DNA of 64,000 nucleotides. Origin: Cryptomeria japonica. Taxonomy: Eukaryota > Streptophyta > Pinopsida > Cupressales > Cupressaceae. The stretch spans positions 259,461,386-259,525,385 of the forward strand of contig NC_081406.1 of the NCBI RefSeq assembly GCF_030272615.1, written 5' to 3'. The notes beneath the pieces were generated by a model, which did not search any database, was not told the DNA's origin, and saw only the letters and a program-made list of their open reading frames with translations. Of the stretch, positions 11,835 through 23,816 are shown in pieces. Each line of letters starts with the position of its first letter. Position 1 is the stretch's first letter. The position numbers and the translations under genes were made by a program.

Positions 11835-12440
11835 TGAGAAACTTTCTAAAAATGGAAACTTCCAAAAATAGAAACTTTCAAAAAATGGAAACCTGTCAAA
11901 AATAAAAACTTTTCGGAAACGGAAACCTACCAAAAACAAAAAAAAATTCCAGAAATGGAAACTTGCCAAAAACAAAAACTATCCAGAAATGGAAACTTGC
12001 AAAAAATGAAAACCTTTTCGAAATGGAAACCTGCCAAAAATGGAAAATTTTCAGAAATGGAAACCTACCAAAAACGGAAACTTTCAGAAATGGAAACTTG
12101 CCAAAAATAGAAACTTTTCAAAAATGGAAACTTGCCAAAAATGGAAACCTTTCAAAAATGGAAATTTGCCAAAAATGGAAACTTTCCAGAAATGGAAACC
12201 TGCAAAAAATAAAAAAATTTCAGAAATGGAAACCTGCCAAAAATGGAAACTTTCCAAAAATGGAAACCTACCAAAAAAGAAACTTTCCAAAAATGGAAAC
12301 TTGCCAAAAAATGAAAACTTGCCAAAAACAAAAAAAATTCAGAAATGGGAACCTGCCAAAAATAGAAACTTTCCAGAAATGGAAACCTGCCAAAAATGAA
12401 AAATTTTCAGAAATGGGAACTTGCCAAAAATGGAAACCTG
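11835..12440. repeat. Minisatellite of ~20-bp units
   Basis: About 600 bp of degenerate tandem units near 20 bp, alternating AAATGGAAACCTGCC and AAATGGAAACTTTCC types, often paired into a ~40-bp higher unit. Because the period is close to 60 bases per three units and stops are rare, long frames stay open on both strands (11963-12508 on + is a Lys/Trp/Asn-rich repeat). These are repeat artefacts. It lies just beyond the 3' LTR-like region of gypsy element I and may be part of that LTR. Confidence 0.85.
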
Positions 12441-13603
12441 TAGGCATACACAAAAATTTCAAATTGTTGTTAGTTCATGTCAGGTTCATCATTGTTTTCA
12501 TGGTTTGAAATCATTAAATCTATGCTAATTAGGAAATAAGAATGAATCACCAATTCTTAACTAATTAACAAATTCAAACACAAACCAATGAAATAGAATA
12601 CTAATCAAGAGAATTAAACAACAATTCAAATAAAACTCCCTCAAAAGTATTGCGGCTTTCATTGTTCTTCTCCATATTGTTGATGTACGTGGCTCTCAGA
12701 TGTTGCACTAGGATGTCCTGCATAAGATAGACAATAATTTTGAAGTCTTTGATTCTTGATTGAATTGAAAAAAGAGGTTGAATTTATAGATTTTCAACAC
12801 GGAAGGGGTTAGGAATAGAACTCAAGTGTTGATTGATAGATAACTAAGTTTGATTGATTAGTGAACTCAATTGATTGGTCTGTTAACTCATATTGATTGA
12901 AGAGTGAATTCAATTGATTAGCTAGTTGATTGGATTGATTGGGGAGATGACTAATTAGATGGATTAGAAGACTGAATTGATTGATTTGTCAGAAAAAGTT
13001 GATTCTGAATGAAAATGGATGATTGAAGAGTTAACTGATTCGTTAACTAATTTGATCAACCAATTATAATTTTCAACATGTGTTGTAGGAGATTGACTTG
13101 AAACTCAATTTCATTTTGATTTGCATTTGGATTTGGGTTTTCGAATGCTGAAATGCACATGAGATTAACTAAAATTCACATTTGGTGAAATGTTAATTTG
13201 ATGAAATGAAATTAATTGGAATTAGGTGAAATTCGAATTTGGGAAAAGATGAAATGAAATTAGATGAAATTAATTGGAATTTGAATTTGGGGAGTTGGAG
13301 GAATAATTAATTAATTTAAATAATTTAAATGAAATTATTTAAACATTAGAAATGAGCTTAATTAAATAATAAAGATTATTTAACTAAGGAATAAATCGCA
13401 ATTAATTAAATAATTAATATTTAACTAATATCTGAGATGGGTTTGAATGATGAAATGATTAAAGAATGGAAATTGGATAATTAGTAATGTAGAATGTGAT
13501 GATTTGATTTAGTAAATTAGGTTAATTAAATAATTAAAGAATTACTTAATTAAATAGACAAATAATTAGTATGCAATCAATGAGACATTTTTAGGTGTCT
13601 ACA
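12441..13603 (-). repeat. 3' LTR-like region of gypsy element I
   Basis: On the minus strand the right end, at 13603, reads TGTAGACACCTAAAAATG. The same start occurs at 26338 beyond the gag of this element. Both are followed by several hundred AT-rich bases and a TATA box ATCTATAAATT on the minus strand (here about 12783-12796; about 25600-25612 in the other copy). The left end could not be fixed; it may extend into the minisatellite. No clear polypurine tract is seen at 13604 onward. Confidence 0.5.
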
Positions 13604-14940
13604 GATGGCTTATATGAGCTTGATTATAGTGTAATATTTTTTAATAGACAAAATGCCCCCATAGTGAGTCCAACTTATAATGCTCACATTGATAATTGCA
13701 ACCAGTTTCTCCTAAAGGAAAGATGACGAATAAAGCAAGAGGAGATTGCAGTGCCTTGGTCATTTCTGACCAAAGAAATTTTGTTTTAATAACATGTCAT
13801 CTTCCAGAAGGACTTGTAGATATCAATTCATCATTAGGCTTGGGCTTTTCTCCAGCTCAACATGGATGCATTAACATGAGGAATCAAATCAGATTTCTAG
13901 TCAATAGAAGTTATTGGACGAGTTATTTCCTTATTTTGGCCCATGAATTTTTCAGGTCATATGATACTCTTGGCATATGCTTTTTAAAACATGTAAAAAT
14001 TTTACATGTGGCAAAGTAACCCAAGGCTTGTTTCTTTGTTATGTTATAAAAGGGAATTCACTTGGTTACTTTGCAGGGGTTTTGAGATTACTTTGCATGG
14101 GGCAGGTAGACTAGTTTGTTTTGTAAGAAACTTTTCTGTAGAAAATACTATTGTAGAGTTCTATAGTGTATGAATTGTATAAAACAGTGTAGTGCATATC
14201 AATGAAAAATCAATCCAATTTGTTTCTTATCCAGTGTTCTTTTACTTGTATGAGTTTATTTGTTTAGGATAGATAAATTTTTCCTTGTAAAAATATCATA
14301 TGTGTGTAGTGTATTTACTATTTTTCTTTAAGGAAGAAATTAAATCTTCTAAGTGTATTTACACTAGTGAAGGAACATGATATAGATTTTTGAAGGTTTA
14401 GAATGATGAATCAGAGTGCTTATATCAGACATAGGTTCTTAGATTTACAAGTGAATTTCATAGGATTTCTTTAATGTATGACTCTATTGCTCAATGGATG
14501 TAAGAATTGGTCCCATTTGTAGAATTTTAGTAATCAATTCAAAATTATGTTGAGTTTCATTTCATTTATGTTAGTAGGAGTAGAATTAGAGTGGGGTTTT
14601 TTCTCTCAAGTATGAATTGAATGATATCTATTCAAAATAGGGCCAATTTTGAGTAGATTCATGTGTTCTGATTCATTCTATTGAGTGTCATTTGCTAGTT
14701 CATAATATTTGTCACAATTTGTTCTAGATCTATAAATTTTGCAAAGGTTTACCCACCTAGATCTTGCAGCCCAAAGAGTAGAAGAATTGCTTGCATTTGT
14801 AAGTGATTCTTGTTGATTGGTCATTTGTATTAGATTTTCATTGATAGGAGAGGGCTAATTCTTTGGAAAGTTTGAGGAAACAAATGGAGGAACCAACAGG
14901 GTCATCAGATGGAACATATTTGGAAGAAAAGACTAGGTGA
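13604..14940. other. Unassigned region with palindromes and a TATA-like promoter
   Basis: This 1.3-kb stretch has no recognised protein. An open frame at 13696-14019 (+, 107 codons) shows no domain. It holds a near-perfect palindrome (13989-14009), an inverted pair GCAAAGTAACCCAAG (14011-14025) with CTTGGTTACTTTGC (14061-14074), and TTATAAA at 14044-14050 between the arms. The stretch ending AATGAAAAATCAATCC (about 14200) looks like the R/U5 of an LTR on the plus strand; that is inference. The gag of element I stops near 14940. Confidence 0.4.
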
Positions 14941-16457
14941 TGTTGTTAGGTGGGGTTACATATCAAGGCCTAAAATTGTACAACATTAATGTTAACAAGT
15001 ATGTGTGATTCTAGAAATGCCTTTTCAATCCTTGTAGAAGGGTGAAGTATTGAGGAGCTTGAGGATGGATATTTGTGTAGGCATCTTACCAAGGTGATCA
15101 AGAATATTATAGAAAGTGGTGGATGGTACAGAAGAAGGAGATGGAAGAGGTAGTTATCCTTCCTCTTCTTGTGGTTACATTGCAATCACTTGGAGGGGGT
15201 GGATTTGAAGGTGAGGTACCTTGGATGACTATTTTTTATTGGGTTGGTTTATTGGATGACAAAGGAGGAGGATATCCCTAAATGGTTATCCTTACTTGAT
15301 GAGGTGTAGGTGTAAGATTAGCTCCTTGGATAGTAATGATATTGACATAGTTCTCAGCGAGCTCAATACGTCCTACAAGGGAGTCAAATCCATGATCATA
15401 TTGGTGTGTTCATAAGAAATTGAATGAGATGATGAGCCTTTATCCTTGCAATGCTTAGGAAAGGGGTCCTAGTACATTTTAAGCTTGTCATTGGAATTTT
15501 TAGGTTTATCAACTACAACTTCAATGCCACCCTTGTCAATAATGCCCTGAATGTAATTCTTAAGCTTCATGAATCTTCTACTATCATGACCTTGTATGCA
15601 ATGGTAATCACAACATTCATTTTTCATTATACCACTAAGGCTTGGGTTGATTTGGTTCATAAGGGTGGGTCATATGAATGACCACAACATTGACTTTAAC
15701 AATATTTTGGAAGACAACCTCTATAGGTTTGGCAAGTGGGGTATACTCTTGTTCAGAATGGTTATTTGGGTAGCATGATCGACTAGGAATGGATATGGTA
15801 TTGTGGGGTTTTGGTTTGGTTTTGAGAATCGGATTGGTTATGAGTCACATTATTGGTGGTGGTTGGTTTGGTTGGTATGGTAACAAGATGGACATGCTTA
15901 TCTTCGATCACACCATCATTGAAGATATTTTTGTTCTTAGACCAATACTTGGGCTTGTCATTATATGATGACCCCTGGGAATATTTTCAGTATGGCTTAA
16001 AGACCCCTTGTTCAAGAAGAACTCTTTCTAGGGATAGACCTTTTTCAGTGACTTCTTTAAATCTCTCGAGACATTGGAAACTCGAATGGTATCACATCTT
16101 AGGTACAAGGTTATGAAGGAACAACTCGACTTGGTATAACTCTCAAGTATATCCCAAGGGGATTTCCTAATGAGGTGCCGCCATCTTTGTAAAAATTTGG
16201 CAAAGGTCTTTGTATTTCTTTTTTTGTATTACATAGGTTGACCATAGACACATCATTCTCAATGTTATACTCGTGATGAGCCACAAATTTCTCCACAAGA
16301 TTAGGGAATGATTTGATAGAGCTATCATGTAAGTCAATGAACCAAGCAAGGGCGAGCCTACCTAGAGTTTTTGGAAAAATTATTCTTAGGTACACGTCAC
16401 TATAGGAGACCTCTTGGTAAGATATGTAAAATCCCCTCACATGTTCTATAGTATATC
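14941..16457 (-). pseudogene. Ty3/gypsy gag, C-terminal part (element I)
   Basis: Reading on the minus strand from 16457, the frame has the retrotransposon Gag pattern: EHVRGFYISYQEVSYSDVYL, LFPKxLxxxALxWF, KSFPNLVEKFVAHHEYNIE and DVSMVNLCNTKK. Downstream are CDYHCIQGHDSRR and MKLKNYIQGIIDKG, and near 15060 the FYNILDHLGKMPTQISILKL block that precedes protease in this clade. Several stops and frameshifts (about 15670, 15860, 16111) break it. No protease, RT or integrase follows; the element ends near 14940. The N-terminal part lies at 21552-22293, across element H. Confidence 0.85.
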
Positions 16458-16916
16458 TGTGAGATTTTGCCAAGATCAAGAGCTCAATGAAAAGTACAAT
16501 AGAGAGACAAAATATTGATAGGAATAAATTATATTCTATCAAGAGAAAATACTGATCAACTGGATCATCAATCGTTACATACAATGAATATGAGCCTACT
16601 TATATAGGCAAGGCTATATGGATATGTGAGCACATAAATATGACATGTGGCTCAATAAGAAACAAGGGTAGGTAGGAAACAGGTGTGGGTAGGTAGGAGA
16701 AACAATATAATATTCCACATGAGGTGGATCACCCATTGAATGTGGAATGTAACAACAAGATAAGTCCACAAAAGGTGGAAATTATCCTACACACACTATC
16801 CCAATGTGGCACAAACACCCAAGTATCTCATACCCAAACTACTATGAAATGCATTTCCTAAGTAAACTTAAGTAAGGTGTAATAATATCCAAGATGAATA
16901 ATTATTTACACCAACA
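16458..16916 (-). repeat. 3' LTR of element H
   Basis: 459 bp; on the minus strand TGTTGGTGTAAATAATT... to ...AAAATCTCACA. It differs from the 5' LTR (21093-21551) at 22 positions counted by eye, 17 of them transitions (4.8%), so H is older than F. Six Cs on the plus strand at 16917-16922, next to it, are the polypurine tract on the minus strand. Confidence 0.92.
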
Positions 16917-17138
16917 CCCCCCTTAAGTGCAACTTAGGGGAATGCACTAAAGTCTACAATGCAACTAAGCAATGCAAGATGGGTCCTAGCTATGAGGCCA
17001 TGTTAGGTACCCATCTACAAATGCAAATGCATGCAAACCAATGCAATGAAATCTCTCACAAAGCAGGGAAAGAGAGAAAAACCGAATGGGAAAAAACCCT
17101 CTCCCAAAAGAGAGATGAAAACTAAATACAAAGAACTC

Positions 17139-18300
17139 TCATAGAAGTATGTGAAGGACATAACCCCATGTGATGAAAAAGTCCCCCCCATATGAGAGAA
17201 GAAGAAGAGAAGCTAGATAGCCCCCCCTCAATGTGGAATCTGCACCAATGATAGAAGCTCGATGATGAATGAAGAAACTGCTCCATGAACATTGAACCAC
17301 GTTCCTCCCCTTAGGAAGAAACAAAACCAAAGGTGTATCCATGAAGTCTCCCCATCCATGAAGGGAAGATGTAGGAAAAATACTCATGATGAAAGGAATC
17401 TTTGAAAACTGCTCAAGTGTCCCCATGTCGATGTTGAAAGTCACCCTCTCCAAAGGTGGTAAAATGCACCACACTATTGAAAAAGGCACTCCAAGATCTA
17501 GTGGAGAAAAATCTAGAACAATATCCAAAGACTCACATGTCTCCTCAAAATATAAAGAGACCTCCTCCAACCGCTGGACAAAAGTATCCACAATCATGTC
17601 AACCTCTAAAGATTGATCATGTAGAGAATGCACAAGAGGGTCAAAGTGTTCCCTCACAACAATCAAAGAAGGATAATCTTCATCAAAGAGAAGATGAATG
17701 CCATCAATGATGTCTCCCAAATCCACAATGTAGGACTCCACAAACAAACTTGCAATGTCTATCAAGTACGCATCCCAATCAACTGAAGTTGGAATGAAAT
17801 ATCCTGTTGCACTGAATCACAAGAAGGCAAAACTGTCGCACTAGCTACATCATCAAGTGCAATAAGTGGTGTGATATCAAGAGAAGGAGATGAAATGCAA
17901 GGCTCAAGAATGGGCTCACATGTGAGAACCCCCAAGTTCAAGTGCCCAAAGTTCTCCTCAAAATCTGAATCATCAACATAGGAAGAATCAACCTCATCAA
18001 TAGGACCAAAATGTGAAAAAGAGTACAATCGAGATGCATGATCAACCATCCCAGTCGTAATGATAGCTCCACTCTCCAAGTCTCTAATGATAACTGAATC
18101 AGGTGTGAACTCCACAGTTTTCCTAGTTGCCCCATGTGTGATTTGATAGATGGAAAGAAGATTGTTTATCAAATGGGGTACACACAACACATCATTGAAG
18201 AAGTTATCCCCAATGGAAATAGATCCTTTCCCAATCACATCCATATATGTATGATTTCCCATCAAAATTTGTGGCATGTGGCAAGGCTCAAATGTAGAAA
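17139..18300 (-). pseudogene. Unknown ORF downstream of Gag-protease in element H
   Basis: Two adjoining frames (18277-17762 and 17765-17139, minus) follow the protease. The first begins with a short remnant of the GAG-pre-integrase region (GKGSISIGDNFFNDVLCVPHL, then TGMVDHASRLYSFSHF). It then turns into acidic sequence (SSYVDDSDFEENFG) and a Leu/Ile/Asp-rich stretch that matches no retroelement enzyme. The second frame has regularly spaced acidic and hydrophobic residues and a WCILPPLERVTFNIDMG segment. No catalytic motif is visible. That about 330 codons remain open with one frameshift in a copy with 4.8% LTR divergence suggests they were coding until recently. Function unknown. Confidence 0.6.
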
Positions 18301-19352
18301 AACATATACTGCAAAGATGCCATATGATGAGAAGCCCCTAAATCTAGAAGCCATCTCCCTGAATCATGACTTGTAGTAGCACAAAGAGCTTGTCCCTTTC
18401 CTTTATCTGTCCCAAAAGAGTGATCCTTCCCTTTATCCTTGGAAGAAGCCAATGTAGACATTCTAGAAGGTAGGTTGATTTTGTTCTTCTCAAGAAGATT
18501 TTTCAACTCATCAATATCCTTCTTGTAACAATGATGTTCATCATGTCCTGACTTCTTGCAATATCCACAAAAAAGATTGTCCTTATATGATTTCCTCTTT
18601 GGTGAGAATGGTGAATCACCTTGTTGTGGAGAGGAAGATTGTGCTCCATCTTGATGTGGTTTTGACTTAGGTTGCTTTTGATTCTTGCCTTTTCCTTGAT
18701 TGCTTTGATTCCCTTTATTAGCCACCAAAGCTTGTGACTTTGAAGAGTTGAGAATCCCTATCGTGGTCAACTTAGATTGCTCAAGTATCAACATCTCCGT
18801 GAATGAATAAAATGAGGGAGAAGTGTATGAGGAACCTTGAGCTAGCCTATGGGTGTGAAAGCTAGATACAAAAGCTGCATACTCTGAAGGAAGTTTGTCC
18901 AACAAGTTATAAACCAATTGAGCATCTTTTTTGTCAATTCCACGATCCTTTAGCTTTGCTCTTAGCTCATTTTCTTTTGTGACATAATCTTGGATTGTAT
19001 CAAAATCCTTGGGATCCAAAGTTGTGAGTTCACTATCAAGCTTGTAGCCCTTAATCTCATCAACTTCACCATACAATTTCTGAAAAATATCCCAAGCCTC
19101 TTTAATTGTGGTACACTTATAAATGTGAAAAATGAGGTCATCTGATATATACTTTCTAAGAATTCCAAGTGCCATAGCATTCTTAGTAAGCCATTCAAGT
19201 TGAGCATTAGGATCAGCCTTAGGATCATGTGGTGTTGTAATAGTTCCAATTACATAATGAATGAATTATTTTTCCATTAGTTTACTCCAAGACTTAATCT
19301 TCCATGAAGCATAATTATGAGGAGTTAAAAGTGGAAATTTAGAAGAACCCAT
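18288..19352 (-). pseudogene. Copia-type gag-protease of element H
   Basis: ATG at 19352-19350 starts a Gag N-terminus (FPLLTPHNYASWK). A TAA at codon 29 (19268-19266) interrupts it, and from there it is open to 18288. It has the UBN2-type Gag pattern (IKEAWDIFQKLYGE; LLDKLPSEYAAFVSS), a Gln/Lys/Ser-rich linker, a zinc knuckle (CGYCKKSGHDEHHC) and a protease motif WLLDLGASHHM, where Leu replaces the Ser of the usual Asp-Ser-Gly. A one-base frameshift near 18300 shifts reading to the next frame. Gag assembles the particle; the altered protease motif may be inactive. Confidence 0.85.
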
Positions 19353-21092
19353 AGCACCAAAATGAAAAAACACAAGATAGAGAGAGGCACAATCACACAA
19401 GACACCCCCCCCCCAAAAAAAAAATACTCAATCAAGAAACCCCCCCCCCCCCCCCCCCCCCCAAAATGGTGATTTGACACTTTATACTTAGTGCGTATAC
19501 AATGGGCCACTTGCAAAACAAGGCAAAGTGGACTTCTAATTTCAATTTACAACTTCTCAAAATGAGATATAAGAGACTTCAACAAATACTACTAGTGATC
19601 TAAACTGAGATCCAAGTGAAATACAAGTACCAAATATGCCAAGAATGGCCAAATACTGAAAGTACAATTTCTACTTAAAAACACTGCAAACAATTGGCAG
19701 ATTATGAAAGTAGAAGGAAAATTATGCACTTTCAAAAAAACCAATACTTGAAAAGGAGGTTGCATGACCCTAAACGAAGCCTTTGAAGTTGCAAAATTAG
19801 GGATTAGATAGGTACAGTCATAAAGATCTACGATTTCTGAAAAATCTGTCTATCAAAATTAGAAAATTCTTCCACCACTGCGAAGAGCACGGAATTCTAG
19901 CCCATTTCAAAAAATTGCACTGAAAAATGAGCTTCTGAGCCTGAGATATCACCATTTGAAAATTGCTAATCATACTAAAAATGCAAATGAAGAGGGGGCA
20001 GAAGCAAAAATTCTTTCTTCCACTAATTTTAGCAGAAATATCACCAAATTTAGTGCTAGGCTAAAAAACCATCTCATTAAAAGCTTCCACCAATTTGATA
20101 GGGATATTCAAAAAATATTTTCTTTAAAAAATTAAAAACTTTTAGTAGAAGGGGGGGCCCACTAAGCTTTACTCCAAACTTTCAAATCAAAAGCTACATA
20201 AATAATACGTAGGCATTTTAAACAATCTGAAAATATGCTGCGAAAAACCTCCAACATGCAGGCTAGTAAAGTTTGCACAACTCTAAGAGATAATAAACTC
20301 CTGATCCTATAGAAGCCAAATCGCCGAGTTGAATGGAATTTAACCCACGAGCCCCTGGCAACCGTGTCTGCTAATAAAATTTTGTCGACTAAAGAAACCA
20401 ATGGCCAATCACGATCTCTTATCGGCCAAAAAATGAATCATCATCGCTACTAGTAGAGAACGCTCTCTAGCGAAACATGACGGGAGAAAGAAGGGTCAGT
20501 CGGGAAAATGGAGGAAGTTGGCAGTTGGTGAAAACTTGCCCGGAGGTCGCACGGGGTCAGCGCAGACCGAAAGAGTAGATGTCGGCCGGGGAGGAGTACG
20601 GAGGAGGCTGCCGGAAGATCACGGGAGATAGGGTTGTCGGGGACCAAACTGTCAGGTCCGGCAGGAGTATGAGCACGACCCTGCCAACAATAATAAATAC
20701 CTGCAAAAAATTTAAATGCAGACTATGTACGGTGGGCGGTGGGGTCCGACCCCCCTAAATAACAATATAATTTTTTTGATTTTTTTTTTTCAAAAATTTC
20801 AAAATTTTCTATAGAAAATAAAAGTTTTTTTTTTTTTTTGTAGAAAAATATTTTCTTTTAAAAAAATTTCGAAATCCGTACAAATATAGCAAAATTGGCG
20901 AAATTTTTTCCCTCACCAAATATAGTCGACTTTATAGTCAAAATTTATGGAAATGGCTTCTCGGACTCAACCGTGATGTCCAAATCGCTGTATGACGCCC
21001 CCAAAAAATGAAGATCCCCAAATCCAAAAATTGAAGCCTCCAAAAATGTCTCCAAAAGACTAATCAATGAAGCCTTATAGGCTCTGATACCA
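19353..21092 (-). other. 5' leader and primer site of element H
   Basis: 1.7 kb between 5' LTR and gag with no convincing frame. The primer site is the plus-strand complement GGCTCTGATACCA (21080-21092), reading TGGTATCAGAGCC on the minus strand directly after the LTR end. Close to the gag start are homopolymer runs: ten C then ten A at 19405-19424, and 23 C at 19440-19462. A T-rich/A-rich stretch lies at 20770-20870. Confidence 0.75.
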
Positions 21093-21551
21093 TGTGAGAT
21101 TTTGCAAAGATCAAGAGCTCAATAAAAAGTACATTAGAGAGATAAAATATTGATAGGAATAAACTATATTCTATCAAGAGAAAATATTGATCAATTGGAT
21201 CATCAATCGTTACATACAATGAATATGAGCCTGCTTATATAGGCAAGGCTATATGGATATGTGAGCACACAAACATGACATGTGGCTCAATAAAAAACAA
21301 AGGTAGGTAGGAAATAGGTGTGGGTAGATAGGAGAAATAATATAATATTCCACATGAGGTGGATCACCCACTGAATGTGGAATGTAACAACAAGATAAGT
21401 CCACAAAAGGTGGAAATTCTCCTACACACACTATCCCAATGTGGCACAAACACCCAAGTGTCTCATACCAAAACTACTATGAAATGTGTTTCCTAAGTAA
21501 ACTTAAGTAAGGTGTAATAATATCCAAGATGAATAATTATTTACACCAAGA
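21093..21551 (-). repeat. 5' LTR of element H
   Basis: 459 bp, same length as the 3' copy. Its outer end has TC in place of TG (plus-strand ...CACCAAGA), a single mutation; the duplication ATATC follows at 21552-21556. A TATA-like CTTATATAGGC (plus 21234-21244) is shared by both copies. Confidence 0.9.
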
Positions 21552-22293
21552 ATATCCTTTACCTTTATACTTATCAAACATAGAAATCTCAAAACCAAGT
21601 GGATACGGAGCCACTAAGATTGATGAACCAAAAGGATAGGGACAATTTTTTTCAAATGTATAATACTTCTTGTGAGTCCCTTCCTTTAAGTTTTTTATCA
21701 TATTCTTCATCTCCTGGATCTCCTTAGCAAGGTTAGGTGGTTGGTTTTGGACATTATAGAACCTTGATTTGAATTGGATGTTGGGATCTAAGTGGACACA
21801 ACTAGAATGCCATCACCAATGTGTTGGTAGAAAGATGTAGTCACTTGCGAAGAGGTCGAAGGGTGTTAAGAAAGTGCTATGCTAATAGGTGGAAGGCTAG
21901 TATTGATGTAATTAGTGAAATTGTTCAATGGTGTCGAAGTTGTGGATAGTCAGACAATAACATTAGAAGTTTTGACCGGCATAGAAGTGCTCAGTTGAGG
22001 ATTGAGGATGGTGTCAAGGATAGGTCGATAATCGAAATTATTTTCCATGGGAATATCAAGGATAGACCTATCAAATTCAAGTGGCAATCTTGCTTCATAT
22101 TTAGTGAGATTTGTTAGGAAATCACTAGGATTATATTTTATCATTTTTCTATCCTCTCATGGTTATGTGGGTCCCTTAGGATAGTTTTCAAGCAAGGAAA
22201 TTGCTTAGGTTGGTCCACAAGATCTTCCTCTACTTGATTTTCATAATCAAAATAGGAATTAGGGTCGAGAAGTTCATCTCTTTGGGTTGTCAT
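21552..22293 (-). pseudogene. Ty3/gypsy gag, N-terminal part (element I)
   Basis: Minus strand from ATG 22293 (MTTQRDELLDPNSYFDYE). A stop at 22141-22143 is followed by MIKYNPSDFLTNLTKYEARLP and, after further breaks, PTNLAKEIQEMKNMIKNLKEG, then PYPLGFEISMFDKYKGKGY up to the H insertion. In this clade that motif leads directly into the EHVR-FYIxxQEV block, which here resumes at 16457. The frame is degenerate, with several stops between 21700 and 21950. Confidence 0.78.
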
Positions 22294-23816
22294 CTTTTTA
22301 TTTTGTGCACACATGTAGACCATACAAAGGTAACCTTAAAGTGGCAAGGATGGAAAAAAATTAGACTATTATGGATACTGAAATGTCAAAGAGGTATGAA
22401 CGAATATGAGATCAGGGGTTGGGACTTAATGTTTTGATTTGATGGTTGAAAAGTTTGATCCTTAAAGTAAGATTGGATAGAACTAGATTGGATTGGATAA
22501 AACCTTAGTCCTTTGATTAGGATTAGGTTGGATTGGATGTGGATAACACCTTAGTCATTTGCTTAGGATTAGGTGAGGAGTAGGGATCAATGATGTAGTC
22601 CAAAAATAAGGCAAACACCAAGATAGGTCAAATCTAGATCTTTTTATTATGATTTGATTAGGATTGTGTCTTTTTCAGCTTAAGATAGGCTAATTTCCTA
22701 AGCAAGATCAAACAAAGATGAATGTTTGGATCAACCCAAATTATTAAGGCTAATTAGGTACAATACTTGACATAGATAGTTTCTCAAGCGTTATACGAAT
22801 TAGGGATCCTCAAAGAGTAAAAGATCTAAATTAGGATTTTGTAAAGTTTTGACCTTGGTTTAGGGATCAAATATTGTTGTCAATGATTTGGTTTGTGTTA
22901 AAAGGCTGATTTTGGTTGATGCACTAAGTCCAAAAAGATAAAGAAAGGATGATTATGGAAGAATTTCTTGACAACAGAATGATGGCAAAGGATAGAGGTT
23001 ACCTAAGATGACAAAAGACTCTAGTAGGATATTTTTGGCCAAAGAATACTAGACAATGGGATATGACCACTCCTATTGAATTGTTGGGACAAGGCTACTC
23101 TTTGTTCAAAGGTTCATGATCTCAAGGGTTCTTTTTAAAATTCTCTAGTTAAACCATTAAGGAAGTCTTGGACAGGATGTAGGAAGACTCAGTGTTTTAG
23201 TAAAAGCTTGTGGTTTTTGTATAAAAAGCTTCTCCTCTTTAGGATTTCCTTTTGACTAGGATTCTTCTTTTTGACTCAACAATAAGTGGACTTCCTTGGG
23301 TGTTTGAGAGACTTTTGGATATGACACATTAACATCCAAGGAGACAAGTTGGAAATTTTTCTTGGGCAAAGATGGTGAAACCAAGGTGGAGATATCATTT
23401 GGCAGATGGAGACAACATTTGGAAGTCAAAGGTTATTTTATATGGAGATGGCATTTGATAGGTAGATATGGTGTTTCAGAAATAGAGATGTTGATGGACA
23501 ATTTTGAATAGGATTTAGGCAAATTTGGTCAAATTCGTGAATTTTAAAGATTTATCTTCTTCACAAGTGATGTCAAACAAGAATACACATTGGCCAATTT
23601 AACACTTAAACGAGCATGAGATAAGGGAGGGCATATTAGCCCAAATTTAACATAACTAGTTTCAACACATAAAGACACTCATAAGCATGTACAACCTAGG
23701 ATGGAAAGTGGATACTACTCACTAAGGCTCTTTGTTATAAATAGCAATACCTCAGACAAAGTGGATATGTAGAGACTTAGTGACACTGGCTCCCCCACCA
23801 CGACACAGGCACACCA
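22294..23816 (-). other. 5' leader of gypsy element I
   Basis: No coding signal. A 40-bp direct repeat (GGATTGGATAAAACC... / GGATTGGATGTGG...) lies at 22490-22583. On the minus strand near 23790-23815 the text TGTGTCGTGGTGGGGGAGCC could be a decayed gypsy primer site, which would place the 5' LTR end near 23816. That assignment is tentative. Confidence 0.35.

Larger units (their letters stand above)
16453..21556 (-). mobile_element. Non-autonomous copia-type element H (Gag-protease plus unknown ORF)
   Basis: A complete LTR element, 16458-21551, flanked by ATATC at 16453-16457 and 21552-21556. Both LTRs are 459 bp. The 5' LTR (higher coordinates) is followed by the primer site TGGTATCAGAGCC; the 3' LTR is preceded by TTAAGGGGGG. 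Inside are a gag with zinc knuckle, a protease motif, then about 330 codons with no similarity to integrase, RT or RNase H. It must use enzymes supplied in trans. It inserted into the gag of gypsy element I: with H and one ATATC removed, the Gag frame reads straight through the junction. Confidence 0.92.

Noticed and set aside
11963-12508. Open frame of 181 codons rich in Lys/Trp/Asn
   Set aside because: It is the translation of the ~20-bp minisatellite; frames are also open on the other strand for the same reason.
13696-14019. 107-codon plus-strand frame considered as a host gene fragment
   Set aside because: No recognisable domain, no splice-site pattern, and it lies between element remnants.
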